From NCBI GenBank assembly GCA_963662175.1, contig OY759218.1:26434051-26498050 (forward strand): a stretch of 64,000 bases of DNA. The letters are read 5' to 3'. Of the stretch, positions 61,150 through 64,000 are shown in pieces (positions within the stretch are counted from its first letter, which is position 1; each line of letters begins with the position of its first letter). Below the pieces are notes generated by a model. That model saw only the letters and a list, made by a program, of their open reading frames with translations, did no database searches and was not told the origin of the DNA. Made by a program: the position numbers and the translations under genes. This DNA comes from Aradus depressus (lineage: Eukaryota; Arthropoda; Insecta; Hemiptera; Aradidae).

Positions 61150-61219
61150 ATGTTGCGGCTCCAACCAAGTATCCTTTGGTTGGTAGGCAAACGTTCTAAC
61201 CACCAGACCATAGAGGTCC
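61150..61219 (-). repeat. tRNA-like SINE head, separate type
   Basis: Minus strand: TGGTCTGGTGGTTAGAACGT and GGTTGGAGCC, resembling tRNA boxes A and B with a TGG extended stem. Confidence 0.45.
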
Positions 61220-61985
61220 TCTAAACATTCTTTTTGAACCGTGTTTTCAAATTATAAATTTATTAATTTTTTTCATAAAATTCACCTTGAATAAGAATGG
61301 TGGCAGTATGCTTTAATTGGTGTGACCTTTGATCTTTTTTGAGACCAGTTCTCTTTGAGGAGTATCCCTCTCATTTGGTATGATAATTCTGCTCCTTGAA
61401 TATGACTTAATCATTCTTTAAAAAAAAGGGTGATCTAAACCTCAAATTATAATAACTAAAAAAATACAGTACTAATTAATACGACTATGAACGGATTGCA
61501 CTCATTCGAAGATCTTTTTCATTTCAAAAAATCTAATAGTGGAATTCGTCCAGGAGAGTATAAGATCCCGCATGTCCTGTACTTTTGAAAAATGTTTGTT
61601 TATTTTGATTTGTTGGCACAATTAAGGAGAAATCCAATACAAATATTTTCGTAACACCGAAAAACCGCTGATCCTATAAAGTTGCGACAACCTTATAAGA
61701 TAAGAACATTCTGAATTCATACTCTCATCGTGCATAATGAACTGAGAAGGAACTTGTCTTATGAAATAAAATGGTAGAAAAAAAACCAAAAAATTTACGA
61801 AAATAAATAGAAAGTATAATTTGGCTAACACAATATAAAGAAGAAAAACATGATAGAAACGATTTCCCTACATAAATTGGTTCCAGGATCATAGACAGAT
61901 TTATTCTTACAGTGGACGTATATATGTTAACAATTAGTAATCTATGTCCGAATACATTTCTGCGATCTGCGTCGAAACCTTGTAA
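61220..61985. other. Intergenic sequence, nothing recognised
   Basis: AT-rich; frames at 61,622-62,000 on the minus strand are hydrophobic and low in complexity, without a recognised domain. Confidence 0.4.
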
Positions 61986-62068
61986 AATAAATAAAAACAA
62001 AGAATTTTTTTAACTTTTATATTGTCGAATTCCCCAAATATATATATATTATAAATGAATATATATAG

Positions 62069-62096
62069 TATCGGTTTCGGCTTACGCCATTGTCAG
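62069..62096 (-). ncRNA. Hammerhead-like relic, sense with Gos28
   Basis: CUGACAA, UGGCGUAAGCC, GAAACCGAUA. The CUGANGA box has G changed to A, expected to kill catalysis. It lies about 120 nt after the Gos28 stop in the mRNA sense. Confidence 0.45.
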
Positions 62097-62110
62097 ACAA
62101 AGTTCAAAAG

Positions 62111-62136
62111 AAGACGGCATAAGCCGAAACCGAAAT
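62111..62136 (+). ncRNA. Hammerhead-like relic, truncated
   Basis: AAGACGGCAUAAGCC, GAAACCGAAAUA; the first box is lost. Confidence 0.3.
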
Positions 62137-62214
62137 ATACTTTATGTATATATTTTTGTGGAATTAGACAATATAAAAGTTGAATAATTTCTTTGTTTTT
62201 ATTTATTTAATTAG

Positions 62215-62455
62215 TTATCTGTTGAAGGCATACGAGAGAAAGAGGAAAGTGCATATGAAGATAGTGAGACCAATAATGATGGAATCACGGCGTTTGTGGA
62301 AGTTGATCCGTTGTACCAAACTGTTGACGATGGGAAACCTGTTGGAGATGTCGTGAAGTCTGGTTTGGAGTCGCTTGATGTTGAGTCGCTGGGATATCAG
62401 GTGGTCTCGGGTCTCCACGGCAATGTTGATCTGGTCATTGATCAGTCTATCAGAA
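62215..62455 (-). CDS. GOSR1: Gos28 last exon (SNARE helix end and membrane anchor)
   Basis: On the minus strand the acceptor tatatttcag is followed by one base completing a Ser codon, then SDRLINDQINIAVETRDHL, ISQRLNIKRLQTRLHDISNR, the QRINFHKRRDS motif, the hydrophobic anchor and TAA at 62217-62215. Confidence 0.95.
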
Positions 62456-62669
62456 CTGAAATATACATATGGTCAGTCGGAGAGAATATGAGAAAAAACT
62501 GCAACTTATATTTCTTGGTGGTAGGTAGATGAAGTGGACTTGTTAAATAAGTAATACAGACTGATAGGTCCAACATAGTTTATTTTTTACAACTAGTTTC
62601 GTCAAACTGACATCTTCAGGTGGTGAATCTGAACATACATAAACCAAATTAGAATTTACCCAATTCGAT

Positions 62670-62703
<34 letters not shown>

Positions 62704-63403
62704 TTTCTTGAACTTTGTTTTGGGAAGTGGGAGACAATCTGTTTTCCTGACAGACAGCCAGTGTCCAGCTGGTCCCTCGTATGTGCCCAGTTCTTTGACC
62801 CTTCTCTAATAAGGTAATTTATGCGTGTTATTGAAAAATATTTTTATGTAATTGCATTGTTGTTTTTAACATTTAATAATAATGATTGACATGAGCTGTG
62901 AAAGCTCGTAAATTCTAGACTAATGTGGTTTATGTATGTTCAGATTCACCACCTGAAGATGTAAGTTTGACGAAACTAGTTGTGGTTAAAAATAAACTAT
63001 GTTGGACTGATACATCTATATTATTTATTTAAAATGCAACTTTTCTTATATCTACTAAGTTTTATGACGTAAAATATTACTGACATGTTTAAAATTCAAT
63101 TTATTTAAGGAAAAAATATAATAAAAACGATTGCTTCTTATATAAAAATTAGAAACACTGTATCATACTTATTTCCTTGATGGGCAGGCCAAATGTGAAG
63201 GTGGTTGGCGGAAGTCTTAATAAATAAGATATATTATTTTTTAATTTTTTTTGTATACATTTATAAAAGCATGAACCATATTTTCTATAAAAATATTTAG
63301 AAAAAAAACCATTGCATAAATAATATAAAAAATTTACCTGAGAAGATGTTCATTTTCTTTTAAATATAGCTCCATTCTTCTTCCTCCACTGACTTTGTAA
63401 GAA
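62215..63403 (-). CDS. GOSR1: Golgi SNARE Gos28/GOSR1, last two coding exons
   Basis: Gos28 is a tail-anchored Golgi SNARE in transport between ER, intermediate compartment and Golgi cisternae. The two exons join without a frame break to read ELYLKENEHLLSSDRLINDQ followed by the C-terminal SNARE helix (SNRFPIVNSLVQRIN), the basic HKRRDS stop-transfer patch and a single membrane anchor (IIIGLTIFICTFLFLSYAF) with a two-residue tail before TAA. Human GOSR1 has ANRFPAVNSLIQRINLRKRRDS and the same anchor layout. The gene is convergent with DOT1L. Its N-terminal two thirds are not seen in 63,404-64,000 and should lie to the right. The stop is abutted by a Penelope-derived repeat that supplies AATAAA sequences. 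Confidence 0.95.
62591..62619 (-). ncRNA. Hammerhead-like core, ACUAGU helix III
   Basis: CUGAAGA, U, GUCA-GUU-UGAC, GAAACUAGUU; palindrome ACUAGU followed by U. It is sense with Gos28. Confidence 0.65.
62671..62703. repeat. Poly-C run, 33 bp
   Basis: An uninterrupted C tract inside the inverted pair. Confidence 0.95.
62953..62981 (+). ncRNA. Hammerhead-like core, ACUAGU helix III
   Basis: CUGAAGA, UGUAAGUUUGAC, GAAACUAGUU; hairpin II is weakened by a C-to-A change relative to its partner at 62591. Confidence 0.55.
63338..63403 (-). CDS. GOSR1: Gos28 penultimate exon
   Basis: A 66-nt exon with acceptor ctgttctcag and donor GTAAAT. It reads SYKVSGGRRMELYLKENEHL then L and a split Ser, equivalent to human SYKSGSGVNNRRTELFLKEH. 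The split codon completes exactly at the last exon. Confidence 0.92.
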
Positions 63404-64000
63404 CTGAGAACAGAAATCGGAAGGATGGATATTTTCGTTTAAGAAAATGAACAGAAACTAATGTAATGGTATTCATAATTGTGGAGTTAGACCTTTTCCA
63501 TACTTAGACTAGGGTTATAAATAAAAAAACGTTTCGCAAACTATGCGTCATTATCAATTCTAAAATAGGAGGACAAATTGTGCCTGTATCATATCAACTG
63601 ATACAATTTGGCTTTTTATTTTATTATAGAATTAATAATGGAACATTAGTTATAGACGCGTCTAAAACAATAAATAATTTATGTGACCTGAAGAGCCATT
63701 TCACAACCCCATTTATTTCAAATATGTTTTATTCATTTGGGGAATTAGTCAACACTTTACTGGCAAAATAACTCAACCCTTTTTTAATTCTTCATTCTAT
63801 TTCATATCAGATAACACCGAAAGAGACAGCGATTCCCATTAGGCCACCGTATTCGCAGAGTCCACAGTCACATAAAACTGTACAATTCATGTACGTTATA
63901 CCCCAATTAGGGTAATTAGTTGTGGTTGCGACCCATAGAGCAAACCAAACAATACTGGCCAACAGTGAGCCGATTGGCACGTCCCCACCCACTACGCGCG
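63404..64000. other. Gos28 intron/upstream sequence to window edge
   Basis: No further Gos28 exon was recognised. A + strand open frame at 63,580-63,771 has no recognised domain. Confidence 0.4.

Larger units (their letters stand above)
61987..62212. mobile_element. Penelope-type inverted pair at the Gos28 3' end
   Basis: Left AAATAAATAAAAACAAAGAA...TATATTGTCGAATTCC and right GGAATTAGACAATATAAAAG...TCTTTGTTTTTATTTATTTAA face each other (last motif one base longer than needed: TTTGTTTTTATTTATTTAA). The right end abuts the Gos28 stop codon and supplies minus-strand AATAAA. Confidence 0.75.
62544..63030. mobile_element. Inverted pair of the ACUAGU subfamily in a Gos28 intron
   Basis: Left CCAACATAGTTTATTTTT and AACTAGTTTCGTCAAACTG, right GACGAAACTAGTTGTGG and AATAAACTATGTTGG. 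A 33-bp C run (62671-62703) lies between. No coding remnant. Confidence 0.8.

Overview
The window is insect-type nuclear DNA. It is AT-rich, its genes have many short GT-AG exons and long introns, and it is dense with old mobile elements: hAT, Penelope-like, jockey-like and CFDP2/RTE-like LINEs, tRNA-derived SINEs, MITEs and minisatellites. A hemipteran is plausible from the repeat types, but I cannot fix the order or species.

Two protein genes are supported. The + strand from 5,857 to 54,209 carries 20 exons of the histone H3 lysine-79 methyltransferase DOT1L (fly grappa). The exons join in one frame for 3,819 nt (1,272 residues plus stop). Only the extreme N-terminus, probably about 25-30 residues, is missing, presumably left of the window. 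Exons at 5.9-37.3 kb encode the Dot1 catalytic fold, 38.1-40.0 kb a basic region, 42.0-45.1 kb the coiled-coil region, and 46.8-54.2 kb the low-complexity C-terminus. The - strand from 63,403 down to 62,215 carries the last two coding exons of the Golgi SNARE Gos28/GOSR1, whose 5' part lies beyond the right edge. The two genes converge; 54.2-62.2 kb between their stop codons holds 3' UTR and repeats.

The rest is introns and repeats. The 17 kb intron between the first two DOT1L exons in view holds a hAT-like relic, a complete Penelope-like insertion with target-site duplication, several tandem arrays (109 and 66 bp), SINEs, a MITE with 37-bp TIRs and many copies of a modular repeat built from units of about 143 bp. 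A 131-bp minisatellite lies upstream of the first exon. Later introns hold a hAT element with a perfect 8-bp target duplication, long foldback structures, LINE relics and a GIY-YIG-bearing Penelope fragment.

The most interesting signal is a dispersed set of about 20 hammerhead-ribozyme-like cores (CUGANGA - short hairpin - GAAA). In most the GAAA runs into a short self-complementary helix-III sequence (ACCGGU, AGUACU, ACUAGU, ACAUGU or ACGU) followed by a cleavable-type nucleotide. The helix differs between subfamilies yet stays palindromic. Many copies lie as head-to-head inverted pairs, several beside Penelope GIY-YIG coding remnants, and a relic sits in the 3' UTR of Gos28. This fits the known dimer-acting hammerheads of Penelope-like elements, but catalysis is inferred, not shown.
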